Assembly (NCBI GenBank): GCA_030848705.1
Contig: CM061238.1
Location: forward strand, 77,152,685 to 77,216,684
Reading direction: 5' to 3'
Origin: Heracleum sosnowskyi
Lineage: Eukaryota > Streptophyta > Magnoliopsida > Apiales > Apiaceae
DNA: 64,000 nucleotides
Made by a program: the position numbers and the translations under genes. Under the pieces are notes generated by a model that worked only from the letters and a program-made list of their open reading frames with translations, was not told the origin of the DNA and did not search any database. This document shows positions 9,759 through 23,099 of this stretch, piece after piece. The first letter of the stretch is position 1. Each line of letters begins with the position of its first letter.

Positions 9759-12700
9759 TTAATCACTAAGACTGTTTAACATACCCAATTTACCAACTAA
9801 CCTGGTAAATGTGGATTCGTCAACAGATTTAGTGAATATATCTGCAGTTTGATCTTCTGTGGGTACAAAGTGTAACTCCACAGTTCCATTCATGACATGC
9901 TCTCTGATAAAATGATACCTGATATCAATGTGCTTCGTTCTCGAGTGCTGCACAGGGTTGTTGGAGATTGCTATGGCACTTGTATTATCACACAAAATAG
10001 GAATTTTGTCTAATGCAAAGCCATAGTCCTTTAATTGATTCCTAATCCATAAGATCTGAGCACAGCAGCTTCCAGCAGCAATATATTCAGCTTCTGCTGT
10101 TGAATTGGAAACTGTTTGTTGTTTCTTGCTATACCAGGAAATCAATCTACCTCCTAGGAATTGACAACTCCCAGAGGTACTCTTTCTATCAACAACAGTA
10201 CCTGCATAATCAGAATCTGTATATCCAAAAAGATTAAAACCAGAATCTTTAGGGTACCAGATACCTAAATTAGGTGTACCCTTAAGATATCTCAAGATTC
10301 TTTTAACAACAACGAGATGTAAATCTCTAGGGTCCGCTTGGAACCTTGCACACAAGCATGTAGCATACATAATATCTAGTCTACTTGCAGTAAGATAGAG
10401 TAAGGAGCCAATCATACCTCTATAGCTTGTAACATCTACCATGATAGAGTTATCACAAGCTCCAAGTTTGACTGCTGTTGAAGATGGAGTCCTTACTGAT
10501 GCTGAATCCTCCATGTGATACTTCTTGAGGAGTTCTTTGAGATACTTGGATTGACAAATAAATATACCATTTGACCTTTGACTTACTTGTAATCCAAGAA
10601 AGAACTTCAGCTCACCCATCATACTCATTTCAAACTTACTCTGCATTAGCTTAGCAAATCTCTTACAGTGATCATCATTAGTAGACCCAAATATGATGTC
10701 ATCCACATAGACTTGGACTAATATCATATCACTTTTGTGTTTCTTTGAAAAAAGAGTTTTGTCTATGATACCTCTAACAAAACCATTTTCTAAAAGAAAA
10801 CCAGAGAGAGTGTCATACCATTTTCTTGGGGCTTGTTTGAGACCATAGATAGCCTTGAAGAGAAAGTACACAAAGTCCAGCAACTCCCGATTTTCAAAGC
10901 CAGGGAGCTGTTCCACATACACTTCTTCATCCAGCTCACCATTCAGGAATGCACTCTTAACATCCATTTGATAGACTTTAAAATTGGAGTAAGCTGCAAA
11001 TGTTAAGAACATCCTGATGGCCTCAAGTCTAGCCACTGGTGCATAGGTTTCATCATAATCAATGCCTTCAGCTTGTGACTACCCTTGAGCAACTAGTCTT
11101 GCCTTGTTCCTTGTAACAATGCCATCATCATCTAGCTTGTTTCTGTATACCCATCTTGTACCAACTACTTTCTTGTTCTTTGGTCTGGGTACCAGCTTCC
11201 AGACTTGTTGTTTAAATTAATTGAGTTCATCTTGCATAGAAATCACCCAATCTGGATCAATCAGTTCTTCCTCAGTCTTCTTTGGCTCCATTTCAGATAG
11301 AAACCTTGAATAATGACATTCATTCTGAGTAGCACTTCTAGTTCTAACTCCAACACCTGGATCATCAATGATCAGCTCAAAAGGATGAGCTCTATTCCAT
11401 ACAGTCTATCTTGGAAGATTTGATCTTGATGATTTGCCTTGAAATTCATTGTGGTGTTGTGAATGACTAGTAGATCCTTCATTTCCTCCCCCTGAGTTGT
11501 TGCTTGATTGCCTTGATGATTATTATCCAGTGCTGGTGGTATCTCCATTGTTACCAATGTTTCCACCACCACCACCAGGATCATTATCATCATTGTTATT
11601 GTCATTACCAGCAACATTCTCAGGTGGAGCTTCATCATCTGATTCTGAGTCTGGCAAGTTATCAAACTCCAGTTGTTCAGATGAATCTTCAGTTTGGATA
11701 CTAGGGAGCTTAGTGTCATCAAATGTAACATTGACACTTTCCTTCACATGGTGACCATCAATCAAGTACTCCCTGTAAGATCTTCTTGAATAACCAATAA
11801 AAATAGCTTCTTGTGCCTTGGCCTCAAACTTGCCACGTTTCACATTGTCATCTTTAAGCACAAAGCATTTTGCTCCAAATACATGAAAGTATTTGAGAGT
11901 TGGTTTCTTGTTGTTCATGATCTCATAAGGAGTCTTCATTAAGACCTTGTTGATTAAAGTTCTTTTCTGAGTATAACAAGCAGTGTTCATAGCTTCAGCC
12001 CAAAAGTACATTGGAAGTCTTGATTCACTTAACATAGTCCTAGCAGCTTCAATCAATGTACGATTCTTCCTTTCCACCACTCCATTCTGTTGAGGAGTTC
12101 TAGGGGCAGAATACTGTCTTGTTATTCCTTTATTTGCACATAAGTCATTTAGGACTGCATTCTTGAATTCAGTTCCATTATCTGACCTTATAGGGCTAAC
12201 AGGGAATCTAGAATCCAGCTCAATCAACTTTATATGATCAATCACCATCTGTGGGGTCTCATCCTTGGAATGTTGGAATAAAACCCAAGTATATTTGGAA
12301 TAGTCATCAACAATCACAAGTGCATATTGTTCCTTTAACATGGACATCACATTAACTGGACCAAACAAATCCATGTGCAGTAGCTGATGTGGTTCAGTTA
12401 TTGATGATGTGTCAGTGCCCTTGTGAGAAGCTTTCTTTGACTTTCCTTTCTGACATGCCTCATACAGTCCTTCCTGTGTAAATTCCATCTGAGGCAAACC
12501 TCTAACCAATTCCCTTTTGACTAAAGAGTTCATGGTTTTGAAGTTAAGGTGAGACATCTTCTTGTGCCATAACCAACTTTCATCTGATGAAGCTTTAGCA
12601 TAAAAAAGAGTAACTTCATCTTTGGATCCAGAGTGCAGATCAGCTATGAACAAATCACCTTTCCTTACTCCTTGAAGAGCAGGCTTTCCATTCTTCTTGT

Positions 12701-13031
12701 GAAGGATCTGACATCTATCTTTCTCAAAGGAAACAACATATCCTCTATCACAGAAATGACTGATGCTGAGAAGATTGAACTTCAGACCTTCCACAATAGA
12801 TACATCATGAATGATAACATTTCCAAACTTCAAACATCCATATCCTCTGGTAATACCCTTGTTGTTATCTCCAAAGGTAACTCCTGGGCCAGCTTTCTCA
12901 ACCACATTTGATAGTAGGGCTCTATCTCCGGTCATATGCCTTGAACAACCACTGTCAAGAACCCACATAACACGGTTTACCTGTTCCACACCCTGCAGTA
13001 TCAAATTGATTAGTCTTTCCTCGGAACCCAA
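9759..13031 (-). pseudogene. pol: S2 pol (protease, integrase, RT, RNase H), broken
   Basis: The minus-strand frame opens around 13031 without an ATG and overlaps the end of gag in the -1 frame. Visible parts are the protease DSGCSRHM; an integrase zinc region with H-x4-H, whose first Cys of the later C-x2-C is Tyr; the integrase core with D (MDLFGPV), D (SDNGTEF) and E (NGVVERKN); RT with KSAFLNG, QAPRKWYD and YVDD; and RNase H with the TAEAEYIAA region, ending GMLNSLSD. A frameshift with TAA lies near 11523 in the Gly/Asn-rich linker, and TAG near 11080 in RT. The product would mature, copy and integrate the element. S3 keeps Cys at the altered integrase position. Confidence 0.92.
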
Positions 13032-13993
13032 ACTTGATTGGGTCCGGCATATTTAAAGAACTGGCCTTTATCAGGCAAAACAACGTTTTTAACTTTAACT
13101 ACATAAACCTCTTTCACAAAAGAGCGTTTCCATTTATAGCCAGCCTTAACACATTTCTGAGTAGGCTTAGGGATAAATGGATCCACTCTAGTCTTTGGAG
13201 GACTAGTAGTCTTAGATCTAACATGCTTCTTATTATTAACATGTTGACGTGGAGCAGTCTTATTATCAGACACATGCTTACTATTAAAATAAGCATACAT
13301 AACATTGAAAGCACAAGACATGCAATTAACCATACCACATGCTTTATGAGAAAGATTAACAGCAGGCATGTTGGTTCTACAGTTGTTTTGATCCACTTTA
13401 TGAATGTCTGACTTAGTCTCCGTTGCTGAAACAACTTTGACTGGGTTGTCAGACATACACTTGTTGGACTGATCAAGATCCAAAGCAAGATCCTCTAAAC
13501 GTATCTCCTCTTGAATAATGATAGAGTATTCATTCAGAGGTTCTCCTTGTGATTCTCTAAAGAAAGGTGTATCAATACCCTTAAGCACATGTGGTATATC
13601 CCTTTCTTCAACACTGACTCTATTAGGGGTATTTATGCTTAACTCTCCAATAGACTCATTATAGTCATACCCTATTCCTACAGTATGACCAATAACTTGT
13701 TTATTGATGATTTCTTTAGCAGTCTTACAAGAATTATAGTAAGCATTAGCCTTGACTTTAAGCTCACTGATCTGATCCTTAAGAATGGTTTCCAGTTGAA
13801 TATAACATTTAACCCTATTCTCAAGAAATGCTATTTTCTTAGTAAGTTCATCCTGATTAACATGCACAAGTTTTAATTCTTTTATCTCCTTTTCAAGAGC
13901 TGTGTTCAAAAGAATTATTCTATCACTCTCTCTATGTGCACATGAAACAGTAGTACTAAGATGACAGATCATTTCAGTATCAGTAAACTTTAC
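12993..13993 (-). other. Candidate intron at the S2 gag-pol boundary
   Basis: On the minus strand the donor is GAG|GTAAAG (intron from 13993) and the acceptor CTGCAG|GG (intron to 12993). CTAAT, overlapping the gag stop codon, is a possible branch site. The length is 1001 nt, identical to S3. Both splice points fall between codons, so removal would join gag to pol in frame and excise the gag stop. Inferred only; no transcript evidence. Confidence 0.45.
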
Positions 13994-15269
13994 CTCTGAC
14001 ATGAATGTTGATGAAGTGCTTGCCTCATTTTCCATTAAAGCTAGGTTTCCAATTTCACCTGCTTCTTCATCACTATCAGTATCATCCAAACTCTTTCCTT
14101 CGGTAACATAAGCTTTCCCAATCTTATTCTTCTTGCTAGAATCAAATGAGTTCCTTCTCACTTGCTTTGGCTTTTTACATTCTGTAGAAAAGTGACCCAA
14201 CTCATTACAATTGTAGCACCTGATTGTGCTTCTTTCCATAGTTCCAGTTTTATAGCCAACCCTTGTGCTATTTGTAGATGAGGAACCACCTCTCTGAAAC
14301 CTGGGCTTGAACTTAAGATTGGAATTCCTTCTGAATCTGAATTTGCCAAATTTCCTCACTATCATTGCCAAATCACCATCCTCCAGCTGATCAAGTTCTT
14401 CCAAAGAATAGAAGTCACCACCAGATTGATCAATGGATGTTAAGCCATATTCAGCATCAATAACATCCAAGTTAGAACTGGAAGGTTGAACAACCTTCAC
14501 TTCCAGTTTCTGTGGGACTTCTGTTGTCAATGCAGTAGAAGTACTAACTATCTTTCCAGTTCCATATATCTCCTTTTGTTGAATCTGCTCCAGCTCATAG
14601 GTCTTCAGAACACCATAAAGTCTTCAGAACACCATAAAGTCTTTCCAAAGAAATCTCTCCAAGATCTCTTGCTTCTCTGATTGCAGATATTCTGTGCTCC
14701 AAATGAGATGGAAGTGTCAGGAGGAACTTCTTGTTAATCTCCTTGATAGTATAGTGCTTTCCATTGAGATTCAGATCATTGATCAATTTGTTGTATCTCT
14801 TAAAAACCTCAGAGATACCTTCACCAGGGTTTGATCTGAAATGCTCATATGAAGAGGTGAGAATTAACAGCTTATTCTCTCTTACTTCCTCTGTCCCCTC
14901 ATTGATTATCTCTATTGTGTCCCAAATGTGTTTGGCAGTAACACAGTTTAGAACATGATTATGCATGACAGGATCAAGACAATCAACCAGTATCAACTGT
15001 AGACAGACATCCAGGGTAGCATCCTCTTTCTCATCAGCTGTGTAGTCCTTGGGATCCTTAGGGTACATCCTAGCAGCTCTAGCAACAACATCATTCTCTA
15101 ACTGCTCTTCCTCCACAATCATAGGAAGTTTAGGACCATTCTTCAGTACTCCTAGATATTTAACATTTGCAACTTGAAGAAACAGGAGCATCTTCTTCTT
15201 CCACACATGATAATGCTCCTTACTGAACATGGGGATTTTGACTGTACCCACTTTCTGAGTTGTAGACAT
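13010..15269 (-). pseudogene. gag: S2 gag, frameshifted by a 19-bp tandem duplication
   Basis: This is a Sirevirus Gag of about 750 codons. The ATG at 15269 lies about 90 bases past the primer site. The capsid part (15269-14595) is open until a 19-bp duplication (ACTTTATGGTG... repeated, about 14605-14642) shifts the frame. The frame reopens at 14530 and runs to 13010. It holds a CX2CX4HX4C zinc knuckle (14178-14219), a Ser/Asp-rich stretch, a coiled-coil-like part, a second His/Cys cluster and the terminal GPNQVWVPRKD. Sirevirus Gags are known for such C-terminal extensions. Without the duplication it would match S3 along its length. Confidence 0.9.
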
Positions 15270-15358
15270 TTTTGAGATTTTTGAAGAATAATAAAAATTT
15301 CAGAGTTTAAGAAAAAATCTCAAAACAATTGGATCTTTGATTTGTATATTAATCAAAA

Positions 15359-15371
15359 GGCTCTGATGCCA
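15359..15371 (-). other. Primer-binding site of S2
   Basis: Reverse complement of TGGCATCAGAGCC, two bases from the 5' LTR end at 15374; initiator-Met-tRNA type. Confidence 0.87.
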
Positions 15372-15373
15372 AT

Positions 15374-16610
15374 TGTTAGGTCCTGATATGTTTTTAGAAG
15401 GGGGGTTGAATACAAACTATACCATTTAATCGAATTTGTCCTTTAAAAGATTTAACAAATTAAGAACAAATTAATGCGGAATAAAACTGAAACAATATTC
15501 AAGTTAAATATAACTTATATTAAACTTGAGGAGTGTCACAATTTGATCACTGATTACAAGGGTTCTTGATAAAACAAACCTAGAATAAATTCGACATGAA
15601 TTTATCTATTTTTGTAATAAAAAGGATCGAATACTAAAAAGTAGTTCGATATAATTTCTAGGGATTATGATCCGCTAGAATGTCAAAGCAGTACAAGAGA
15701 ATCACTTCTTATGAATTAAATATTTAAGAACAATCAAGAATTAATTCTCTGCAGAAATTAAGTTGCTCGGACAGTTGAAGAAGTTAAGACAGTGAAGAAT
15801 ATAATGTTTTTGTATGTTCTGTCTTGAGTTGTGTTCTGATGTCTTTACTTTCTGTCTTCAATTCTATTTAACCAACTGCATTTGTCAATCCTTCACGCGC
15901 CAATTAATAGAATAGAATTGTATTAGGAAGACTTGCAGAAAGACTACCATTTTGCCTTGGAAGACAATCGGGAAGACTATCATTGTAAAGGGAAGACAAT
16001 CGGGAAGACTCTGATTTTGCCTAGGAAGACAATCGGGAAGACTCACTTCTGAGTCTTCCTAGTTTAAAAACCAAGTCTTCCTAGTTTAAAAACCAAGTCT
16101 TCCTAGTTCAAAAACTAAGTCTTCCAAGTTCATTTTTATTCTAATTTAAACAATTATCTAAATAAATTATGTATTAAATTAATTCTTTACAGAATTAATT
16201 TAATAAATAATTTACTTAATAGTAATAATTATTTATAAGAGAATAAATAGAATTCTTTGTCTTCACAATAAATTCCTGAATCACTAAAACTTAGATGAAG
16301 AATAAACATTTTAGAACGTTGACACTCAATGTACTGTCTGGTTTATGAGTGACTAACGACAATGTCTGTTCCTCATATGTTTGAGTTTTAAGCAATGATT
16401 CACTTCCTTTTCATTCTAGAACTCTGTAACCAGTATCTTTGCTGTCACCACTTGAAATCTTTGTTACTTTAATAAATCCACTGAGCTTGAATACTTCACT
16501 GAGGCTTGATCAATAAATTGAACTTCTTTCAATGTAGAATAACTTCAAGTCTGTAGATGACTTTAATCTTCAATCTTTGACAGATATAATCTTCTGAGAT
16601 TCCTGTGACA
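15374..16610 (-). repeat. S2 5' LTR, truncated at its outer end
   Basis: Matches the 3' LTR except that it begins at TGTCACAGG, about 88 bases inside the true LTR start. It contains the same GGAAGAC/AGTCTTCC array (about 15925-16130). The outer side joins AT-rich repeat DNA that is itself truncated relative to its copy at 22267. The junction therefore looks like a deletion or rearrangement, not an insertion edge. Confidence 0.9.
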
Positions 16611-17252
16611 TTAACCTTTTTTGTAATTATATACTCCGTAATATTTTACATTTTAAATCATCACCCCGATTTTTGACTCGGACATCAACCGGGGGATTAA
16701 AATGGTGGAAAAAGTTAAAAGATTGACGAAAAAAATGAATAAATTAGAGATATACCGAAGTTAATAAAGAATGACATGTGATATTAGAAAATATCAACAA
16801 ATGAAGTGTTCATTTTGAAAAGAAATTTGCTAAGAAATGAATGTGACGAACAGAGGGTATAAGCATTAGCATTACATAATTTTGATGCTAATTTTCTTAA
16901 TTTTAAATTATAGACTTAAACAAATAATGAGATACATAACATATACAATAGTTCTCATATTAGATCAAGTTCATTACTATATTTTATAATATGATATAAA
17001 AATATGAATTATCAACAACATAACTAAAGTATATTTAATAAAAAATATACAACTATAATAAAAATTTATAACGATGATTGATCATTTACCTATATATATA
17101 ATAATAACGTAAATAAAAGATACAGATTTATATAAATAATATGGCCCAATATTTACTTTACTCAAAGGTTCAAAATAAAAAAGGAATATAGAATTAGAGG
17201 AAATGATGTGACTTATCTAATAAAACCTTTAAAGTAAACTCAAAAAGCAATG

Positions 17253-17307
17253 TAGCATAGTGGTTATGCTTTGGACTTCTTAAAAGGAGGTTGGAGGTTT
17301 GATTCTC
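17253..17307 (+). repeat. tRNA-like (SINE-like) unit, copy 1
   Basis: TAGCATAGTGG fits the polymerase III A-box, and GGTTTGATTCTC, starting 43 bases later, resembles a B-box; the spacing is like that of a tRNA gene. The surrounding 150-200 bases are conserved in the other copies. No cloverleaf with an acceptor stem is evident, so this is not called as a tRNA gene. Confidence 0.5.
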
Positions 17308-19784
17308 TACATTAACAAATATTAATATATTTTTGCATAATAATATAACAGTAGTATTTTTGTTATTTTCCAAAAAATAAGGGTAAAATTGTAACTTCAC
17401 ATGCATTAAATTGACACTTTTTGCCCTTGTGTTGACATAAATAATTTCTCGCCCGTAATCGTTTATATATTGAGATAATTTTGTAATCAGAAAATCGAAA
17501 AAGTATAAGATTTTGATTTTTTATCTCATATTTTATAGTACTTTGTAATATGGCATTTCAACTACATCAACGTAATATTCTATAACTTGATTAGATTTCA
17601 TAAAATTTTGATAAATATTTATATGATAATAATCGCATGATTACTTTTAAGTGCTAAAATATTAATATGGTTTTCAATAACGTGATATGAACTTTATCAA
17701 ATTAATTATTTAAGTATAAAATAAATAAATATTTTAGCAAAACTGTCGGTATATAACATAGGCGATGTGATTTTGACATTGTCTGTACCTATTTGTAAAA
17801 AATCGATATATACGTAAGGCTGAGACATATTATCAAATCTATTAATATTATGTAAAATTCATATATGCGGTGTCTCGCTCATTTTTTCATATATTTTTGT
17901 ACATATTCATACATTTTTAAACTCAAATATTTAGTTTTAATCTAATGTTTATTACACATCATTGAAGTTCTATTTTAAAATTTTGGTAAATTGAAACATT
18001 TTTTTCTTATAATTTCGAGTTACTTTTTAACTCATCTTTAAATTTTCACAAGTATTTTGATCAATGTAAATTATGATTAGACGACCTACATGACATGTGC
18101 ATCTTCATGATATCTAAGATCAAATTTTTTGATTCCATCATAGATTGATCTAAGCATATGTTTTAACTCACCATTATATAGTATATCGATCAATTTACTA
18201 TATTATATAAGAATTCATATTACCATACTTTATTCGTGTTATAGTCTAACTGGTGTGAGTGTTTATATATTGAGATAATTTTGTAATTTAAAATTCAAAA
18301 AAAGGATAATATTTCGATTTTATCTTATACTTTAATAGTATTTTTGTAATATGGCATACCAATTACATTAACCAGATATTCTATAACTTGATTAAATTTC
18401 ATAAAATTTGGAAAAATATCCTTACGATAATAATTGCATGGTTACATTTAATTTCTAAAATATTAATATGATTTTCGATGACATGATAAGAACTTTATCA
18501 AATTGAACATTTGAGTATATAATAATATGGTTTTTGATGACGGAACTTTATCAAATTGAACATTTGAGTATAAAATAAATAAATATTTTTGAAAATTGTC
18601 AATATATAACATAGACAACGTGATTTTAACTTAGTTAGAGTACATTTATAAAGAATCGATATATACGTAAGGCGAAAACATATTATGAAACTATTAATAT
18701 TATGTGAAAGTCGTCATTGCGGTGTATAGCTCATTTTTTTATATATTACATACATATTTTTACATTTTTAAACTCAAATGTTTAGTTTTAGTCTAAAATT
18801 TATTACACAATATCGAAATTCTATTTTAAAATTTTGGTAAATTGAAACATTTTTTTTTATCTTATAATATGAATTATTTTTTAACTCAACTTGAAATTTT
18901 ACAAATATTTTGATCAATGTAAATTATGATTAGACGACCTTAATGACTGTACATCAACATAATATCTAAGATGAAAGTTTTTGGTTTCATCATAGGTTGA
19001 TCTAAGTATATGTTATAACTCAACCATCATATATTATGCTGATTGTTTGATCAATTTAGTATACTATATAAAATTCATATTACCATACTTTAAATTATAG
19101 TCTAATTGGTCATTGCTAATAATTATTGCAATTTTGTAACATTTATAATTCAAAAAAACATATCTTTTTTCATTTTCTATTGAATATTAATTATTTTATT
19201 TTTTATATATACAACATAAATCTTATTTTTGGAGTTGTCATTTTTCTTAAACATAAATTCAATTATTTTAGTTTCTTTTAATATTTATGTTTTTAGATCA
19301 GTCACACTTTTAAATCGCTGAAAGTCTAAATAGTTGGTTGATAAAAAATCTCTAATATGACTCGCGTATTTAAAATTTTATATACATAAAAATTATGCGA
19401 GACAATCATTTATTATGTATAATTTTATAAATAAAATTAAATATTTCTTAAAACCAAATCTTATTTTTTTATTTCAATAGTTTAATATCTACACAGAGGA
19501 GAATGTAAATAAATTAATATTTTTTTAGGACTCGATTACATTTATGTATAATTTTATATTATTCAAAATTTTATTTTTTATATCAATCATTTAAAATGGC
19601 AAAAATAGAATTATAGAGTATACTCAATCCATTAAAATATGTTTTGTAATTATTTACTATGCAACATTCTATAAATAATATAAACCAACATTTTATTTAC
19701 TCAAAAGTAAAAATAAAAAAATGGTAGAAGAGGAGAAAATGTGATTTATCTAATTTTTTTTTAAAGAAAACTCAAAATAACATA

Positions 19785-19838
19785 TAGTATAATTGTTATG
19801 GTATGAGTTTGATTAGAGAAAGTTAGTGGTTCGATTTT
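19785..19838 (+). repeat. tRNA-like unit, copy 2 (degenerate A-box)
   Basis: B-box GGTTCGATTTT lies 43 bases after a weakened A-box TAGTATAATTG, inside the same flanking sequence as copy 1. Confidence 0.4.
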
Positions 19839-20152
19839 CAACACTAACATAATTTCATCTACTCTTTGCATAAATATAAAATAAAAGGTGTTTTTTATAA
19901 TTTTTTAACATATCAGAGCAAAATCGTATATTCGTAGGTATTAAAATGACATATATCAATAATTTAAATTGACAAAAGAGAATTGTAGATTATGCTCAAT
20001 CGATAAATATATTTTTTGTAATTGTATATTGTGCAATATTCTAGAAATAATATAAATCAATATTTATTTACTCTATAATAAAAATAAAAATAAAGATGGG
20101 AGAAAATGTGGTTTATCTATTAAGATTTTGAAAGTAAACTCAAAACAAAGTT

Positions 20153-20192
20153 TAGCACAATGGTTGTGGTGCAAGTTTGATTTTTGATTCTC
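20153..20192 (+). repeat. tRNA-like unit, copy 3 (shortened)
   Basis: A-box TAGCACAATGG is good. The stretch to the B-box-like TTGATTCTC is about 15 bases shorter than in the other copies. The flanks match copies 1, 2 and 4. Confidence 0.4.
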
Positions 20193-22727
20193 AAGACTAA
20201 CATAATTTAATTTATTTTTTGCATAAACATTAAAAGGGTGGCGTTTTTGTAATTTTGCGAAGAGGTCGATTCATTAACGTGAGGTTTGTGTAATCACAAG
20301 TTTGATAGTGTAAGATGAGAAGTGTGAGTTATGCAGAGTAGTAAGAAATTTTGTTGGCGAATAATGTAACTACTTTGAATGACGAACGTACCCCTGTCAG
20401 GTTTTGAGACTTGTTCATATATTAATTAAATAATTTCTCGCTGAATTTGTTCATATATCGAAATAATTTTATAATTAAAAATACATTAGATGATAATATT
20501 TGCAATTTATCGTAAATTTGTAATATTTCATACCGTTTTCATGAATCAAATAATTGTAAATTTGATTAGATTTTGTAATATTCAACTAATATCTATATGA
20601 TAAAAGACACATGATTATTTTTATCGATGTAAGAATGATTATACAACATTAATGACTTGTGCATATATATAATTTCCAAACAACTATTTCCTGGTTTCAT
20701 CTTTTTTTTCCCTTCATATAGAGTGGGTCCATGTTATAATGACGTCAGTAAATGTTTCAACTGAATCATCATAAATAATTGAAATCCTAAATTTTAAAAA
20801 TTCATATATAACTCAAATTAAATTAACTTATATATATTTCTCAAAATTCATGTATTTTGCTCAGTTATATAATTTTATAAATATATGGTACAAATTAATG
20901 AATTCTGAATCAACTACAATCTATACTAAACTATAATAAACAAAATGGGGTATAATTTATCATTTGGTTCACAACTTATATTGGTTATCTTTTTCAATCA
21001 CAATCGATATTGATAGGTCTTTGAAGTCAAATTGATTGGAACATCTAGATGTATTACTAAAAGTTATGCTACATAGAAGTTTAAAGTTCGAATCCCATCA
21101 ACAACATATTAAAATAAACATTTATTAAAAATATGTTAAAATTAACATTTACTCTGATCGATTGATCCGACAGAACAACTCAAAAATTAAAAATATAAAT
21201 AAAGGTAAAATACGTGAACCACTCGTTACTATATTTAATTTGATTATAATAATTTAAATAAAAAATTAAAATAATACAAAAAATAACTCGTGCTTTGCAC
21301 GTGTTATAAACAAATATATACTGATAAATATATCATTAAAAGACTATTTTTTTTATATAAAAAAAGTAATGTAAATGTGATAACTTTATAAATGTCCAGG
21401 GATTATTCATCTATTTAAAAGTGAAAAATGACCATGATTTTGACCTGAAGACTTATACGAGGTTATACTGTTTTTTTAATACAAATATTGAATGCATTTT
21501 TGTAATAATAAATTCAACATTTTCATATACAAAAAATAAACTTTACTTGTATTTTATTGTGTATTAGCTTCAGTGTTATAATTCGACGATGTCCTCAAAG
21601 CCCACAAACCCTATTTAGAATTTCATTTATCAAAATGATTTTATGATATTACGCATCCAATTAATATATTATATAAAATTCTATTATTATTATTAAAGAC
21701 TTATACTTTTTTTTAACATCATTCAATAATTGTTTACATACAATTTGAATTTTTATTGTTAAAACTTATAGTCTAACTGGTCGTCATTAATAGTTAGACA
21801 ATTTTATAATTCTTATGATCGAGAAAAATCATATCTTATTTTCATCTATTACATATTAATCATGTTGATTTTTTATTTAAAACATAGATCATGTTTTTGA
21901 GTTATCATCTTTTTGGAATCAATTCAATTGTATCTTCTACATTTTCAAATATTTATCTTTTTAGTCGAATTATACATTTAAACCCCTCAAAGTCTAAATG
22001 TTTGATCAATAAAACATTTCTAATTTAACTCAAATATTTGATATTTTATATACTTAAAAATTATGATATATAGTTCATATTTGATGTAGTTATAGATTAT
22101 GTATGATTTTATTGATAGAATTTATATATTTTTATTTAAATAGTATAAAACATTTATATGAAATTATATCATATAAATTTTATTTTCCATACTCATCATT
22201 TATCATGACAAAAAGAGTGTAAAGATTTTATTTTTACATTTATCATTTATAATGAAAGAAAACATTTTTTGTAATCATATACTCCGTAATATTCTACATT
22301 TTAAATCATCACCCCGATTTTTGACTCGGACATCAACCGGGGGATTAAAATGGTGGAAAAAGTGAAAAAATTGACGAAAAAATGAGTAAATTAGAGATAT
22401 ACCGAAGTTAATAAAGAATGACATGTAATATTAGAAAATATCAACAAATGAAGTGGTCATTTTGAAAAGAAATTTGCTAAGAAATGAATGTGACGAACAG
22501 AGTGTATAAGCATTAGCATTACAACTATAATAAAAATTTATAACGATGATTGATTATTTACCTCTATATATATATATAATAACGTAAATAAAAAATAAAG
22601 ATTTATATAAATAATATGGACCAACATTTCCTTTACTCAAAGGTTCAAAATAAAAAAAGAATATAGAATTAGAGGAAATGATGTGACTTATCTAATAAAA
22701 TCTTTAAAGTAAACTCAAAAAACAATG

Positions 22728-22782
22728 TAGCATAGTGGTTATGTTTTGGACTTCTTAGAAGGAGGTTGAAGGTTCGATTCTC
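22728..22782 (+). repeat. tRNA-like unit, copy 4 (best boxes)
   Basis: A-box TAGCATAGTGG and B-box GGTTCGATTC both fit consensus, 43 bases apart. This unit lies in the second of the two long direct repeats and is near-identical to copy 1. Confidence 0.5.
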
Positions 22783-23099
22783 TACATCAACAAATATTAA
22801 CATATTTTTGCATAATAATATAGCAGTGGTATTTTTGTTATTTTTAAAAAAATAGGGGTAAAATTGTAACTTCACAAGCATTAAAATGACAAACTTTACC
22901 CTTGTGTTGACATATAATATATAGTAATAGATAGATTCCCGTTATTATCTATAAAATTTATAATATTTTTAAAAAACAATTACATAGTGAATCATGATAT
23001 ATACATCTGTTTCAGTGATAAAATTTTTATATGATGCACACATGTATATCTATCCTTTTTAGAAAGACGCATGTATCTCTATTATATATTTTAAGAATA

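Larger units (their letters stand above)
3423..16610 (-). mobile_element. S2: Sirevirus (Ty1/copia) with gag, pol and ORF3, decayed
   Basis: On the minus strand the order is 5' LTR (16610-15374), primer site, gag, pol (PR-INT-RT-RH), a signature-repeat spacer, ORF3, polypurine tract and 3' LTR (4747-3423). The 5' LTR lacks its first 88 or so bases, joining AT-rich DNA abruptly. Beyond the 3' LTR the sequence continues into a second primer site and gag, so no target-site duplication can be read. All three coding blocks carry stops or frameshifts, but most stops are single in-frame changes. Order and tract sequences fit SIRE/Maximus-type elements. Confidence 0.9.
16611..22950. repeat. AT-rich degenerate repeat region, no genes
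   Basis: About 6.3 kb without a credible coding region. The outer parts, 16617-17440 and 22267-22913, are clear direct repeats of each other, though the second lacks about 170 bases. Between them is a tandem duplication (17461-18260 and 18261 to about 19110), a weaker partial copy from about 20445, and another weak pair (about 19110-19470 and 21775-22150). Units with tRNA-like A and B boxes recur at least four times. ORFs at 17194-17406 and 22669-22881 are copies of one repeat and are not genes. This could be an old noncoding element, a LARD-like element or satellite-like DNA. Confidence 0.75.

Noticed and set aside
11497..11754. Plus-strand ORFs opposite S2 pol (also 12633-12911 and 13034-13411)
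   Set aside because: They are antisense to pol or gag, have no recognisable domain and vanish where the sense frame shifts.
16601..16612. TGTCACAGG as the true LTR start
   Set aside because: S3 target duplication and the polypurine tracts place the start at TGAAAGG, 88 bases earlier; the S2 5' LTR is truncated here.
17253..17307. A functional tRNA gene
   Set aside because: A and B boxes are present, but I see no acceptor stem or anticodon arm forming a cloverleaf.
17194..17406. Paired 70-codon ORFs at 17194 and 22669
   Set aside because: They are antisense to the tRNA-like unit in two copies of one AT-rich repeat. Conservation follows the DNA repeat, not the protein.
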